A program made the translations under genes and the position numbers. DNA of 64,000 nt, from the NCBI GenBank assembly GCA_946480925.1, contig CAMLLU010000017.1, forward strand, positions 24,767 through 88,766, in the 5' to 3' direction. The DNA comes from an uncultured Rivibacter sp. Lineage in GTDB: Bacteria > Pseudomonadota > Gammaproteobacteria > Burkholderiales > Burkholderiaceae. Below, in pieces: positions 28,669 to 37,164 of the stretch. Numbering within the stretch: position 1 is the first letter of the stretch; each line of letters begins with the position of its first letter. Under the pieces are notes generated by a model, which saw nothing but the letters and a program-made list of their open reading frames with translations, did no database searches and was not told the origin of the DNA.

Positions 28669-28760
28669 TTCACCGCATAGACGCAGAGGGCGCAGAAGTG
28701 CACGGAGCAAAGGCCATGTTTCCCTGCGGTCCTCTGCGTCCTCCGCGCCTGTGCGGTGAA
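28669..28760. repeat. REP-like hairpin element, copy 1
   Basis: A 92-bp imperfect inverted repeat that begins TTCACCGCA and ends TGCGGTGAA, with inner runs of CGCAGAGG and CTCTGCGTCC. A relative with the same consensus lies at 53096-53177. Such CTCTGCGCCTCTGCGGTGAA-type hairpins are found between genes in many bacteria. It sits between the uxs and mscS genes. Confidence 0.75.
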
Positions 28761-28794
28761 TGCATTGCTCGCTCGGCTTTCCTCAGCCTCTGCC

Positions 28795-29613
28795 TCACGC
28801 GTTCTTGATCTCGTGCGCGCGCAGCTTCCCGCCGATGGCGAAGTTCAGCTCGCTCAGCACTTCTTGCCGCAAGCGGCGATCGGCGTTGAACCACACGGTG
28901 AGCTCGAAGTTCATGGCCGCGCCGCCCAGCGACAGCAGCAGCACTGCGGGTTCGGGCTGCTTCAGCACGTCGGCCTGTTCGTGCGCGGCATCGAGCAGCA
29001 GGCGGCGCACGAGCGCGATGTCGCTGCCGGGGGCCACCGACACCGGCACGCGCAGGCGGATCTGGTAGTCCATGTAGACGAGGTTCACCACGTTGTCGGT
29101 GATGAACTTCTGGTTGGGCACCAGGATCGCGATGCTGTCGTTGGTGACGATGGTCGTGCGCCGCGCGCCGATCTCATGCACGGTGCCTTCGACGCCGGCC
29201 ACCTCGATGCGGTCGCCCACCTTGATGGGCCGCTCGAACATCACGATGAGACCGCTGATGAAGTTGCTGATGATGTTCTGCAGGCCGAAGCCGATGCCCA
29301 CGCTCACCGCACCGGCCACCACCGCGAAGGCGGTGAGCTTGATGCCCGCGTTCTGCAGGATCACCGCAATGCCGACGATGAGCACGAGGTAGTGGACGAT
29401 GGAGCCGATCGACTGGCGCAGGCCGGCGTCCACGTTGGCGTGCTGCAGCACCTTCCTCACGGCCCAGCGGTTGAGCCAGCTGGCCATGTAGAACAGCACG
29501 ATGAGCGCGATGACGAGCTTCACGAACGACCACAACGTGAAGCTGGTGCCGCCGAGGGTGAAAAGGTGGAGGTCGAATCTCTGTAATTCGTCGCGTAGAA
29601 ACTGCCAATCCAT
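28795..29613 (-). CDS. Small-conductance mechanosensitive channel family protein (MscS-like)
   Basis: MscS-type channels open under membrane tension to release solutes after osmotic down-shock. The 272-residue protein has three predicted helices (about 24-42, 62-82 and 92-118). The third is the pore helix with the typical AVVAGAVSVGIGFGLQNIIS, followed by the beta domain with FERPIKVGDRIEVAGVEGTV, RRTTIVTNDSIAILVPNQ and a C-terminal alpha/beta part. The ATG at 29613 gives MDWQFLRDEL; a longer frame to 29703 has no merit. It resembles the mid-size MscS members of betaproteobacteria. It is divergent from the DUF4142 gene, with 95 bases between. Confidence 0.92.
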   Translation of the reverse strand: MDWQFLRDELQRFDLHLFTLGGTSFTLWSFVKLVIALIVLFYMASWLNRWAVRKVLQHANVDAGLRQSIGSIVHYLVLIVGIAVILQNAGIKLTAFAVVAGAVSVGIGFGLQNIISNFISGLIVMFERPIKVGDRIEVAGVEGTVHEIGARRTTIVTNDSIAILVPNQKFITDNVVNLVYMDYQIRLRVPVSVAPGSDIALVRRLLLDAAHEQADVLKQPEPAVLLLSLGGAAMNFELTVWFNADRRLRQEVLSELNFAIGGKLRAHEIKNA

Positions 29614-29708
29614 CGTTGTGCCTTCTTGTCGGAACGGTGCGTGTGAGGCCAACGGGCACGTGTTGTGCCGGACGTAGGGGATCCCGTACCGCTGCAGGAG
29701 CACGCGTC

Positions 29709-30524
29709 ATGGCTTTGCGAAAGAACATCACCACCGGGCTGGGTGTGGTGGCCGGCGTGCTGGTCGCCGCGCTGGCCGCGGGCCTGTGGTCCTTCCCCGA
29801 TCGACCGGAAGAACGGGCCGTGGCCCCGAACCCACCCACCGTGGCCGACAACCCGAATGCGACCTCGGCGGACGCGCACAGCGCCGCCGATGCAGCAGCG
29901 GCTTCCGCCATCCCACCCGGCCTGGGCGGTGGACTCGTTGGCGGCTCGCAGGCCCCGGCCGACACCACGGCACAGCAACAACAGCAACAGCAGCAAGGCG
30001 CACTCAACGCCGCGGGCACCAGCACGCCGCCGACCAGCGGCACGGGTGCCGGCGCGGGTCAGCTGGGCCTGGCCGACCAGAACTTCGTGACCTCGGCCAC
30101 TGCCATGGGCCTGTACGAGGTGAGCGCCGCGCGTTCTGCCGCGCAGAAAGCCACCGACCTGAAGGTGCGCGAGTTCGCCGAAATGCTGGTGCAGCACCAC
30201 AGCGCCGCCAACGAGCAGCTCAAGGTGCTGGCCACCAAGAAGAACGTGACCGTGCCCACCGAGGTACCGGCTGGCAAGAAGCCCACGCTCGACCGGCTCG
30301 CCGCGGCACAGGGCCACCAATTCGACCGCCAGTTCGTCGAGACGGTGGGCATTGCCGACCACAAGGACGACATCTCGATGTTCGAGCGCGCCGCCAGGGA
30401 AGCGCGCGACCCCGAGATCAAGGCCTTCGCCGAGCGCACGCTGCCCACGCTGAAGGCACACCTCGCCGCCGCGCAGAAGCTGCCGGTGTCGGCCCCGCCG
30501 GCCACCGGTGCGGCCAGCCGCTGA
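29709..30524 (+). CDS. DUF4142 domain exported protein with a polyglutamine tract
   Basis: The 271-residue protein has an N-terminal membrane anchor or signal (about 10-29, GVVAGVLVAALAAGLW) and a long Ala/Pro/Ser linker with eight consecutive Gln at about residues 89-96. The DUF4142 four-helix domain follows at about 125-255: AARSAAQKATDLKVREFAEMLVQHHSAANEQL, then FDRQFVETVGIADHKDDISMFERAARE. This family includes ferritin-fold proteins of the periplasm; no enzyme activity is established. The ATG at 29709 follows GCAGGAG. The Gln tract is coded by mixed CAA/CAG (29970-29997), so it could change length by slippage. Its 3' end carries an 18-bp sequence repeated at 37057. Confidence 0.82.
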   Translation: MALRKNITTGLGVVAGVLVAALAAGLWSFPDRPEERAVAPNPPTVADNPNATSADAHSAADAAAASAIPPGLGGGLVGGSQAPADTTAQQQQQQQQGALNAAGTSTPPTSGTGAGAGQLGLADQNFVTSATAMGLYEVSAARSAAQKATDLKVREFAEMLVQHHSAANEQLKVLATKKNVTVPTEVPAGKKPTLDRLAAAQGHQFDRQFVETVGIADHKDDISMFERAAREARDPEIKAFAERTLPTLKAHLAAAQKLPVSAPPATGAASR

Positions 30525-30653
30525 AGAGGGCTGACCACGCTGTCGATAACTGCCGTCCTATCCCGACCTCAGCCCCGAGCGCCGCACTTGTTCCACCCGT
30601 GGTTCATCATGAACTGCTGGATCAGGCCACGATGCTTGCGGCTTGTTGGCCCG

Positions 30654-31910
30654 TCACAAGGGCGCGATGCGCCAGATCTCTTCTCCGGAGCCCTTGCCGA
30701 GGGTCACGACGTACAGGCCGTCTGGCCCCTCGGCCATCGCCCTGAATCCGGTGCCCTGGTTGAGTGCCAGGTCGACCTCTGCCGCCATCCGGCCCTTGCC
30801 GTCGAGCTTGATCACGGCGATCCTTCGTCCACCTTCGAAGGTCACGGCCAGTGCGTTGCGCCAGTCCTTCCACAGCGGCAGGCGCAGGCGGTCGATGCCG
30901 GTCATGCCTTCCCGTGGCGTGTTGTTGCGCCAGACCACCACCGGCCGGGTCGACCCCGGCGTCACCCAGGACAGGGCATCCCATCCTTCGGTCTGGCGCT
31001 CGGCCACCAGCAGGGTGCCGGTCTGCGGGTGGAAGGCCAGACCAGCCTGCTGCCTGAAGCCATCGGCGAGTACTCGTTCGTCGAGGCCGGCGGGCGAGCG
31101 GTTGCCCGACGCGGCCTTGCCTTCGCGGTCGATGCGCAGCACGGCACCGGTGGGCAGCGGGCCTGCCAGCGAGAGCCCCTGGCACAGCCCCACATACAGG
31201 AAGCCGTCGGCACCGAAGCGGATGCGGCAGCCCGCATCTGCGACACCGCCGTTGATCTTTTCTGTGTCGGTGTCGATGCGCAGGATGTCGATGCTGCTCG
31301 TGGCCCGGGTCATCGCGGCGTTGAGCTTGAGCTTCGCGATGCGGTAGCCGGCTGGCTTGGACGCGAACAGGACGAACACCTGGCGGTTGCGCACGAAGTC
31401 GGGATCGACGGCGACACTCAGTGCTCCATGCCAGTGGGCCGTCTGCGCGTCGCCGGAGACATCCACCAAGGCAGCGGCTTCACGCCTGTGCTTGGCGAAC
31501 AGGCCTTGCCTGAAGTCTGTGTAGAACATGACGCCGTCCGACGCGAACGCCAGGTCTGTCGGTTGACTCAGGCCGGTTTGGACGACTTGTCTGAGCACCG
31601 ACAGGGGCGGCACCTGTTCACGATCGCTGTGCGCACGCTTTTGCGCAGCAGGCGCACGCAATGGCCGTTCGTCCGGGGCTGGTGGCACGGCGGCCAGCAC
31701 GGGTGCTGCCACTGGCGGCGGTGCCGGCAGGGATTGCGCCATCGACACGATCTGCGGGGAGGCCTCGGCTTGCAAAGCGGCAGGGGGCGGCTCGGCCTGG
31801 GGCTCCGAGGGGGAATCCCCCGCTCCGCAGGCGCAGAGAAGAACGCTGGCCAGCAGCGTGGCGGCATTGATGCGGTTCTTGCCGCACGGCGGCAACAAGT
31901 CTTGGTTCAT
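30654..31910 (-). CDS. Sorbosone/glucose dehydrogenase-like beta-propeller lipoprotein
   Basis: The 418-residue product has a lipoprotein signal ending LLCAC (Cys28), a Pro/Ala/Gln-rich linker to about residue 100, and a six-bladed beta propeller of the PQQ-dependent glucose/sorbosone dehydrogenase family. Typical elements are LSQPTDLAFASDGVMFYTDFRQGLFA, DPDFVRNRQVFVLFASK, GADGFLYVGLCQG, and the terminal GMTGIDRLRLPLWKDW and MAEGPDGLYVVTLG. PQQ or heme dependence is not visible. It is probably a periplasmic or outer-membrane sugar-binding or oxidising protein. The ATG at 31910 gives the signal peptide; the frame is open to 31997. It lies downstream of two terminator-like hairpins. Confidence 0.78.
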   Translation of the reverse strand: MNQDLLPPCGKNRINAATLLASVLLCACGAGDSPSEPQAEPPPAALQAEASPQIVSMAQSLPAPPPVAAPVLAAVPPAPDERPLRAPAAQKRAHSDREQVPPLSVLRQVVQTGLSQPTDLAFASDGVMFYTDFRQGLFAKHRREAAALVDVSGDAQTAHWHGALSVAVDPDFVRNRQVFVLFASKPAGYRIAKLKLNAAMTRATSSIDILRIDTDTEKINGGVADAGCRIRFGADGFLYVGLCQGLSLAGPLPTGAVLRIDREGKAASGNRSPAGLDERVLADGFRQQAGLAFHPQTGTLLVAERQTEGWDALSWVTPGSTRPVVVWRNNTPREGMTGIDRLRLPLWKDWRNALAVTFEGGRRIAVIKLDGKGRMAAEVDLALNQGTGFRAMAEGPDGLYVVTLGKGSGEEIWRIAPL

Positions 31911-31950
31911 TGCGGATGTTGGGTTTGAAGGGTAGACCTTCTGTGCCCCA

Positions 31951-31978
31951 AAGAAAAGGAAATGCCCGCGGAGCGGGC
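31951..31978 (-). terminator. Rho-independent terminator between rhs operon and the beta-propeller gene
   Basis: Minus strand: stem GCCCGC / GCGGGC (31973-31978 with 31964-31969) with a three-base loop, followed by ATTTCCTTTTCTTT. It would stop transcripts of the rhs operon before the lipoprotein gene at 31910. Confidence 0.7.
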
Positions 31979-32157
31979 GTTGGACTACCGGCATCAATCC
32001 ACCGACAAAAGAGCCGCGGTCTCAGAGTAGTGATCTCGACGCGCTGCGCGAGCTGATGACGCCGCCCGATCCGCCCAAGCGGCCCATCGGGTTCGTCACG
32101 AACGACGAGAAGAAGACCAAGGACTGAGCCTCTGCAGCACATCGCGCCGACGCATGA
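31979..32157. other. Short gene-free gap with a possible coding remnant
   Basis: No gene starts or ends in this stretch. On the plus strand bases from about 31992 to 32127 read in one open frame, ending with RPIGFVTNDEKKTKD and a TGA at 32125-32127. There is no start codon or ribosome site, and the peptide is not one I recognise. It may be the tail of a decayed gene. Confidence 0.3.
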
Positions 32158-32183
32158 ACAACGCCCGCACAAGCGGGCGTTGT
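32158..32183 (-). terminator. Hairpin downstream of the rhs immunity gene
   Basis: Perfect 11-bp stem ACAACGCCCGC / GCGGGCGTTGT (32158-32168 with 32173-32183), four-base loop, 20 bases past the stop of the DUF2489 gene. The T tract is short, so it is a weak or assisted terminator. Confidence 0.5.
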
Positions 32184-32202
32184 GAACGAAGGCCAGGCGC
32201 CC

Positions 32203-32526
32203 TTAAGAGAACGCTTCCACAATCTTCTGGCAAGCCTGAAGAATGTCTTCGCGCGCTTCAGCCAGGTAAGTCTGCATTTCGTCGTCAACACGGGTCAAGT
32301 ACTCTGGGCTACAGCTTGCACGCATTGCACCCAGCGGGAAGTGGTCGGTCTCTGAGTCGATCGCACGAATTGCCAGAAAGACTTCGTTCTCAGGGTCTTC
32401 GACAGCAAATCGCAATGCACATACACGGCGCACGCCCTCGAGCAAATTGGCTTCGCCTGCCAGCATCGATTTCGCCACAGCGACCAACTCACGTCGCTTC
32501 GAGTCAAGGTTCTCTGCGTGTTCCAT
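32203..32526 (-). CDS. DUF2489-like small protein, probable immunity protein of the Rhs protein
   Basis: The 107-residue cytoplasmic protein is all-helical, with LVAVAKSMLAGEANLLEGVR and a Glu/Asp-rich middle segment (FLAIRAIDSETDHFPLG), then ARSCS-like MRASCSPEYLTRVD and the C-terminal DILQACQKIVEAF. It resembles DUF2489, a family found beside polymorphic toxins. It begins 2 bases after the rhs stop (GAGTGAAGATG), which is the normal place for a cognate immunity gene of an Rhs toxin tip. A GTG at 32532 overlapping the rhs stop is an alternative start. A low GC for this window supports an acquired or tip-swapped origin. Identity with DUF2489 is by eye. Confidence 0.65.
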   Translation of the reverse strand: MEHAENLDSKRRELVAVAKSMLAGEANLLEGVRRVCALRFAVEDPENEVFLAIRAIDSETDHFPLGAMRASCSPEYLTRVDDEMQTYLAEAREDILQACQKIVEAFS

Positions 32527-32528
32527 CT

Positions 32529-35500
32529 TCACTCGGGGAATTTCGTCTTGAACTCAACCCGCTGTCCGGTCTTGATGTTCTCAACCCAATGGGTCTCGAA
32601 TCTCGTCCCTTTGCCGTCCGTAAAGGACGAACTGGTTTTCTTGACCCAATCAGCAGCATTGCCACCGTGTTCGCTCGCCACTCGCTGTGCATCCCGGAAC
32701 GCAACGCGACCACCAGGGCCCGCCATGATCGTCCCGGCCTCAGCCATCTGGGCCTGACTCGCAAGCTGATTCTTGAGCTTAAGGACATGGCCGGCATTGT
32801 CGGCGCCGGCCGCTACGCCCTTTGCGGCGTTTCCAGCATCGACCGCATGGTCCGCCGCCCTCATCCCATCCACAACCTTGTCAGCCACGCGCAGGGTCTT
32901 CAACGCCTGCCCGGAGCCGGGCACCGGGCTGAACACCCCCAGGGTGCTCATGCCCAGGTCGAAGGCAGCGTCCCGAACACCTTCGCCCTTGTACAGCGCC
33001 ACGCCCAGCTTCACCGCATCGACGGCGAAGAACGCCAGGTCCAGCGGGCTGTGCCCGTCCGGATCGACGTAGCGGTACGGGTTGTTGTTCGCGTAGGCGT
33101 AGCGGTTCAGGCTGTGCAGGTCACCCGGCTCGGCCTCCTTCGGGTCGATCGAGTAGAAGCGCCCGAGTTGCGGGTTGTAGTAGCGACCGCCCATGTAGAT
33201 GAGAGTCGAGGAGTCCTGCGTATGGCCTGCGAAGGCCCGCTTGGTCAAGCCGCGGCCGCTGCCGGTCATCTGCTCGCCGTAGGGGCGGTAGGTCTCCTTG
33301 TAGAGCAGCCCGCCGCCGGCCCAGGTGCCCGACATGAGCGAGCCGGTGGCGTCGTACTGCATGAAGTGCCACCCCGAGGGCAGCACTTCGCTACCCAGGA
33401 AGTTGGTCTGCTGCTCGGCCACCTCGCGGCCGGCCAAGTACACGTGTTCCTTCAGGATGTCGTAGTACCCCGGCTCCTTGACCCACTCGGCCAGCAGCAA
33501 GCCATGCACGGAGCGGAATTCGTAGGTGGTGGCTCCGGTGTTCGAGTCGACGGTCTTGACACGGGTGTTCGCGCCGTCGTAGTTGAAGAAATAGGCGTTC
33601 GTGTGGACCAGGTTGCTGGCGTTGTCGTAGACGTAGCCTGCCCGGTCGATCGACATGTTGCCGTACGGGTCGGTATAGGTGAGCGGCAGCGTGTTCGTGC
33701 CGGCCGCACCGCTTAGCTGCACGCGGCTCAGCCGGTTCTGCGCGTCGTAGGTGTAGGCCTTCGACTCCGATCCTGTGACGTACGAGGTAATGTTGCCGCG
33801 GCCGTCGTACTGCACGAGGCCGTTGCCCCAGGGGCCGTTGACGGTGGTCAGCCGGTTGATGGCGTCGTAGGCGTAGGTGCGGTTGTAGGACGCATCCACG
33901 CCGTCACTGACACCCAGCAGGTTGCCGGCCACGTCGTGACTCAGGGTGCTGTTGATGTGCGTGGTGTTGTCGCCGGTCTGCAGCGTGATGGTGTTGATGC
34001 GCTCGCGCGTGTTCTGGCCGTAGGTGACCCGTGAACCGCCGACGTAGGCGATCTCGCGCACCTGGCCGTTGGGCCAGAACGTCGAGTTCAGCATGGTCGC
34101 CCCGCCGATCGAGATGCGCTGCGGGCGGCCCAGCATGTCGGGGTTGAGTTCGACCAGTCGCTTGTGCACCGGGTAGGTGATCGTCGAAAGCTGGTCGGCT
34201 TCGCTGTACGCGTAGTTGGCGATCAGCTCCAGCCCGTCGATGTTCAGCGCCTCGACGGTGACGTTGTCGTTGGCGTCGTAGTCGTAGCGGCGCGTCGCCA
34301 CGGCGTTGGTGACGGTCTTGAGCTTGTCGGTGCGCGTGTAGGTGTTGGTCACCGTGGAGGGCGAACCGTTGGGGTAGGTCACCCGCCACAGGCGGTCACG
34401 GCCGTCGTACTCGTAGACGGTCGTGCCGGAGGTGCCGACCTGCTTGCTGGTCATGTTGCCGGCAGCGTCTCGCCCGTAGGTGGTGGTGCCCACTTCCGGA
34501 TGGGTCGTCGAGGTGAGGTAGTAGCGGCTGTCGTAGCCGAACTGGCGGGTGATGCCGGCCTGCGTGACGCTGGTCACCAGGTCGCGGCCGTTGCGCGCGA
34601 TGCTCACGCTGGCCTCGCTCACCGGTGCCGCGATGCTCATCACGACGGCCTTGTCCGGGTCTCCGTAGGCGCGGTAGGCATAGGTGGTGACGTGGCCGCG
34701 CTCGTCGCGGTCCGCCAGCGTGGGGATGCCGGCATTCGATCCGTAGGTGAAGCCGCGCCAGCTGTTGTCGGCGTTGTGCGTGATGCGCGTCACACGGCCC
34801 AGCGCGTCGTGCTGGAACGAGTCGCCCACGTTGGTGAACCCGACGATGGACTTGTAGGTCTGGCGGCCCAGGGCGTCGTACTGGAACGCCACGGGCTGGC
34901 CGCCGGTGGTCATGCTGACGAGCCGCCCGAAGCCGTCGAACGTCGCGGCTTGCTCGAGCTTGTAGCGCAGCGCGGTGCGCGTCGTCGCGGTGTAGGCGAT
35001 CGTCGTGGGCGCACCGCGCGCCGGGGTGATCTTGGTGACGCGGTTGAGGCCGTCGTATTCGTAGGCCGTGGTCCGGAGTTCGCCGTTGGTTTCGCTCTCG
35101 ACGTTGCCGGCCGCGCTGACGGTGCGGCTGATCGCCACGCCCTCGGGGTGGGCCTCGCTCCTGGGAATGCCGCGAAGGTAGTCGGTGTACGTGTAGGTGC
35201 GCGAACCGGGCCGCACGACGGTCCACACGTCGCCCGAGGCGTGGCGCGTGTAGGTGGTGGTCACGCCGTCACGGGATTCGGAGAGCAGGTTGCCATCGTT
35301 GTCCCAGCCACGGATGACGCTGCCGACGTTGGCCGTGGTCTCGTCGTCGACCTGCCGCACGATCCAGCGCGTGGTGTTGATGTAGTAGCTCAGGGTGGTG
35401 GTGCGGCTGCCGCCGTTGGGGCCGGCCTCGACCACCGTGCGGGGGTTGCCGTAGGTGTCGTGGTTGGACAGCGTGGTGCGGTAGGTGGCACCGCCACGCA

Positions 35501-36845
35501 CGATGGTCTTCTGGGTGAGGACCGGCGCGTAGACCTCGGTGTCGAGGCGGGTCCGGAATGCGCCTTCACGCCAGTTGTTCTCGTCGGAGATCTTTTGCGA
35601 AGACCAGCTGTAGGTTTCGGTCTGCAGGCCCGCGGTGGACTTTTCCATCAGCAGGCCGACGCGCCACACCGACCCGGAGGTCGCGTAGTTGGCACCGATG
35701 TGCTTGTAGGTGATCGTGCCGGCCGGTGTCACGGCCGTCGTGGTGTCGTAGACGTTGGCGCTGCCCGGGGCATACGTGAAGCTCCAGGAGCCGCCATCGC
35801 TGGTGCTCTTGGTGCGGACCACGACGGAGCGGCTGGCCGGGTTCGACACCGAGTCGAAGTAGACGTGGCCATACCCGTAGGTGATGGTGCCGCCCTCCGG
35901 GTAGGTCATGCGCAGCATCTGGTAGTTGCCGGCGTTGTCGCTGCCGATGAGGCCGTTGTAGGCGTACCGCCAGCTGGTGCCGCCCGGGCGCGTCACCTGC
36001 GTGAGGACGTAGCGCCCGGCCACGCCGGAGACGGCGGTGTAGCCATAGGTCCAGGTGCGCGTGCCGGTCGAGATGGTGCTGATGCGTCGGCTCGCGAGTC
36101 CCGAGTCGAGGTAGGTGAAGGAGAGGCTGCGGCCATCGCTCGTGGAGACGCTGCTGATCTGCGGCGACGCGGAGGCGGCGTAGCTGATGGTGGCGGCGTT
36201 GCCGTTGCGGTCCGTGATCTTGGTGGCGTACCACGCGTAGACGGGTTGTGTGCCGCCGACTTCCTGCACGACCTGGGTCATGTCGTAGCGCAGGCCTTCG
36301 GGCGAGTAGACGGCCAGGCCCGTGCCGGCGCCGAGGCACTCGGCCTTCCAGTGCTGGGTCGAGAGCATCAGCGGCGAACCCGACGGTGTGAACGCCAGAG
36401 GCTGGCGGCTGCCATCCGGCAGTTCGATGACGGGGTTGTCGCCGACGGCGGCAGGGTCCGTGTTGAGGCAGATGTTGGTGTTGCGGGCCTTGAGCACACG
36501 GCCGAAGTGGACGGTCCAGCCCATGCCGGCCAGCGAGTTGGTGCTCAGGTCGGCGGGGTTGCCCGGGTTGATCCGGTTGCTGTTGTAGGAGCGCACGACC
36601 TGGAGGGCGAAGCCTCCGTTGCCCGGGACGTGGACATCCACGGAATGGATCTGGAGTGACCCGGTGAACGGATCGACGTTTTCCGTGACGTGCTGGTTGA
36701 CGTAGTCACGGTTCGGATAAACCCCGGGTTCCTTGTAGAAGTCCGGCACGACTTCCTGGGCCATCCCGCCCTGGCTGGCCACGCACAGTGCCGCCACCAC
36801 CCACGCCTTGACGAGCGTGGCGCCGCTCTTGAACTGTTTAGACAC
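32529..36845 (-). CDS. Rhs/YD-repeat protein with Sec signal and C-terminal toxin-like tip
   Basis: The 1438-residue protein has a Sec signal (residues 1-29, WVVAALCVASQGGMAQ) and an N-terminal domain with VNQHVTENVDPFTGSLQIHS and GGFALQVVRSYNSNRINP. Many YD repeats follow (for example YEYDGLNRVTKITPARGA and FGYDSRYYLTSTTHPEVG), forming a cocoon-like shell. The RHS core near residue 1218 (GRYYNPQLGRFYSIDPKEAE and NRYAYANNNPYRYVDPDGHS) marks the end. The last ~120 residues after the core diverge and end with the basic/aromatic DGKGTRFETHWVENIKTG and EFKTKFPE, probably a toxin tip of a type I cannot name. The start is GTG at 36845 behind a GGAGG site. A DUF2489 gene overlaps the end. Export by Sec and not by a T6SS is inferred. 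Confidence 0.9.
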   Translation of the reverse strand: MSKQFKSGATLVKAWVVAALCVASQGGMAQEVVPDFYKEPGVYPNRDYVNQHVTENVDPFTGSLQIHSVDVHVPGNGGFALQVVRSYNSNRINPGNPADLSTNSLAGMGWTVHFGRVLKARNTNICLNTDPAAVGDNPVIELPDGSRQPLAFTPSGSPLMLSTQHWKAECLGAGTGLAVYSPEGLRYDMTQVVQEVGGTQPVYAWYATKITDRNGNAATISYAASASPQISSVSTSDGRSLSFTYLDSGLASRRISTISTGTRTWTYGYTAVSGVAGRYVLTQVTRPGGTSWRYAYNGLIGSDNAGNYQMLRMTYPEGGTITYGYGHVYFDSVSNPASRSVVVRTKSTSDGGSWSFTYAPGSANVYDTTTAVTPAGTITYKHIGANYATSGSVWRVGLLMEKSTAGLQTETYSWSSQKISDENNWREGAFRTRLDTEVYAPVLTQKTIVRGGATYRTTLSNHDTYGNPRTVVEAGPNGGSRTTTLSYYINTTRWIVRQVDDETTANVGSVIRGWDNDGNLLSESRDGVTTTYTRHASGDVWTVVRPGSRTYTYTDYLRGIPRSEAHPEGVAISRTVSAAGNVESETNGELRTTAYEYDGLNRVTKITPARGAPTTIAYTATTRTALRYKLEQAATFDGFGRLVSMTTGGQPVAFQYDALGRQTYKSIVGFTNVGDSFQHDALGRVTRITHNADNSWRGFTYGSNAGIPTLADRDERGHVTTYAYRAYGDPDKAVVMSIAAPVSEASVSIARNGRDLVTSVTQAGITRQFGYDSRYYLTSTTHPEVGTTTYGRDAAGNMTSKQVGTSGTTVYEYDGRDRLWRVTYPNGSPSTVTNTYTRTDKLKTVTNAVATRRYDYDANDNVTVEALNIDGLELIANYAYSEADQLSTITYPVHKRLVELNPDMLGRPQRISIGGATMLNSTFWPNGQVREIAYVGGSRVTYGQNTRERINTITLQTGDNTTHINSTLSHDVAGNLLGVSDGVDASYNRTYAYDAINRLTTVNGPWGNGLVQYDGRGNITSYVTGSESKAYTYDAQNRLSRVQLSGAAGTNTLPLTYTDPYGNMSIDRAGYVYDNASNLVHTNAYFFNYDGANTRVKTVDSNTGATTYEFRSVHGLLLAEWVKEPGYYDILKEHVYLAGREVAEQQTNFLGSEVLPSGWHFMQYDATGSLMSGTWAGGGLLYKETYRPYGEQMTGSGRGLTKRAFAGHTQDSSTLIYMGGRYYNPQLGRFYSIDPKEAEPGDLHSLNRYAYANNNPYRYVDPDGHSPLDLAFFAVDAVKLGVALYKGEGVRDAAFDLGMSTLGVFSPVPGSGQALKTLRVADKVVDGMRAADHAVDAGNAAKGVAAGADNAGHVLKLKNQLASQAQMAEAGTIMAGPGGRVAFRDAQRVASEHGGNAADWVKKTSSSFTDGKGTRFETHWVENIKTGQRVEFKTKFPE

Positions 36846-37164
36846 GCTTCCTCCCCTTTGCTCTGTCCAACTGCGGCACGTGGGCTTTTGCCATTCGTGC
36901 CTGGAAAAAAGCGCGCAGTGTCCTGATCCGCTTCTCGATTTGCAAGCAAATGCATCCCCCCCCCAAAAAGAGGGGCCTCAACGCCGCCAAACCTCAACCA
37001 TCGTTTGATCGATAAAGCGTCATGAAATCGCCAAGGCAAGGAGCGAGATACCGGCATGCGGCCAGCCGCTGAAGCGCGGTGCCTGGTGACCACGCTGCCA
37101 TCGTCCCGTCCCATGTTCGTGCAGACTGGCCGGCCCGCACTGCCGACCACACCAGGAGAGGACG
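36846..37164. other. rhs / O-methyltransferase intergenic region with a C9 tract
   Basis: No gene fits in these 319 bases. A run of nine C (36956-36964; nine G on the rhs coding strand) lies 111-119 bases upstream of the rhs GTG, next to a T5 run. Bases 37057-37097 repeat sequence from the 3' end of the DUF4142 gene: 18 identical bases, then TGACCACGCTG after a slightly longer gap. Confidence 0.5.

Noticed and set aside
34164..36659. 831-codon plus-strand ORF opposite rhs
   Set aside because: Val/Gly/Arg-rich antisense frame of the YD repeats; no homology seen.
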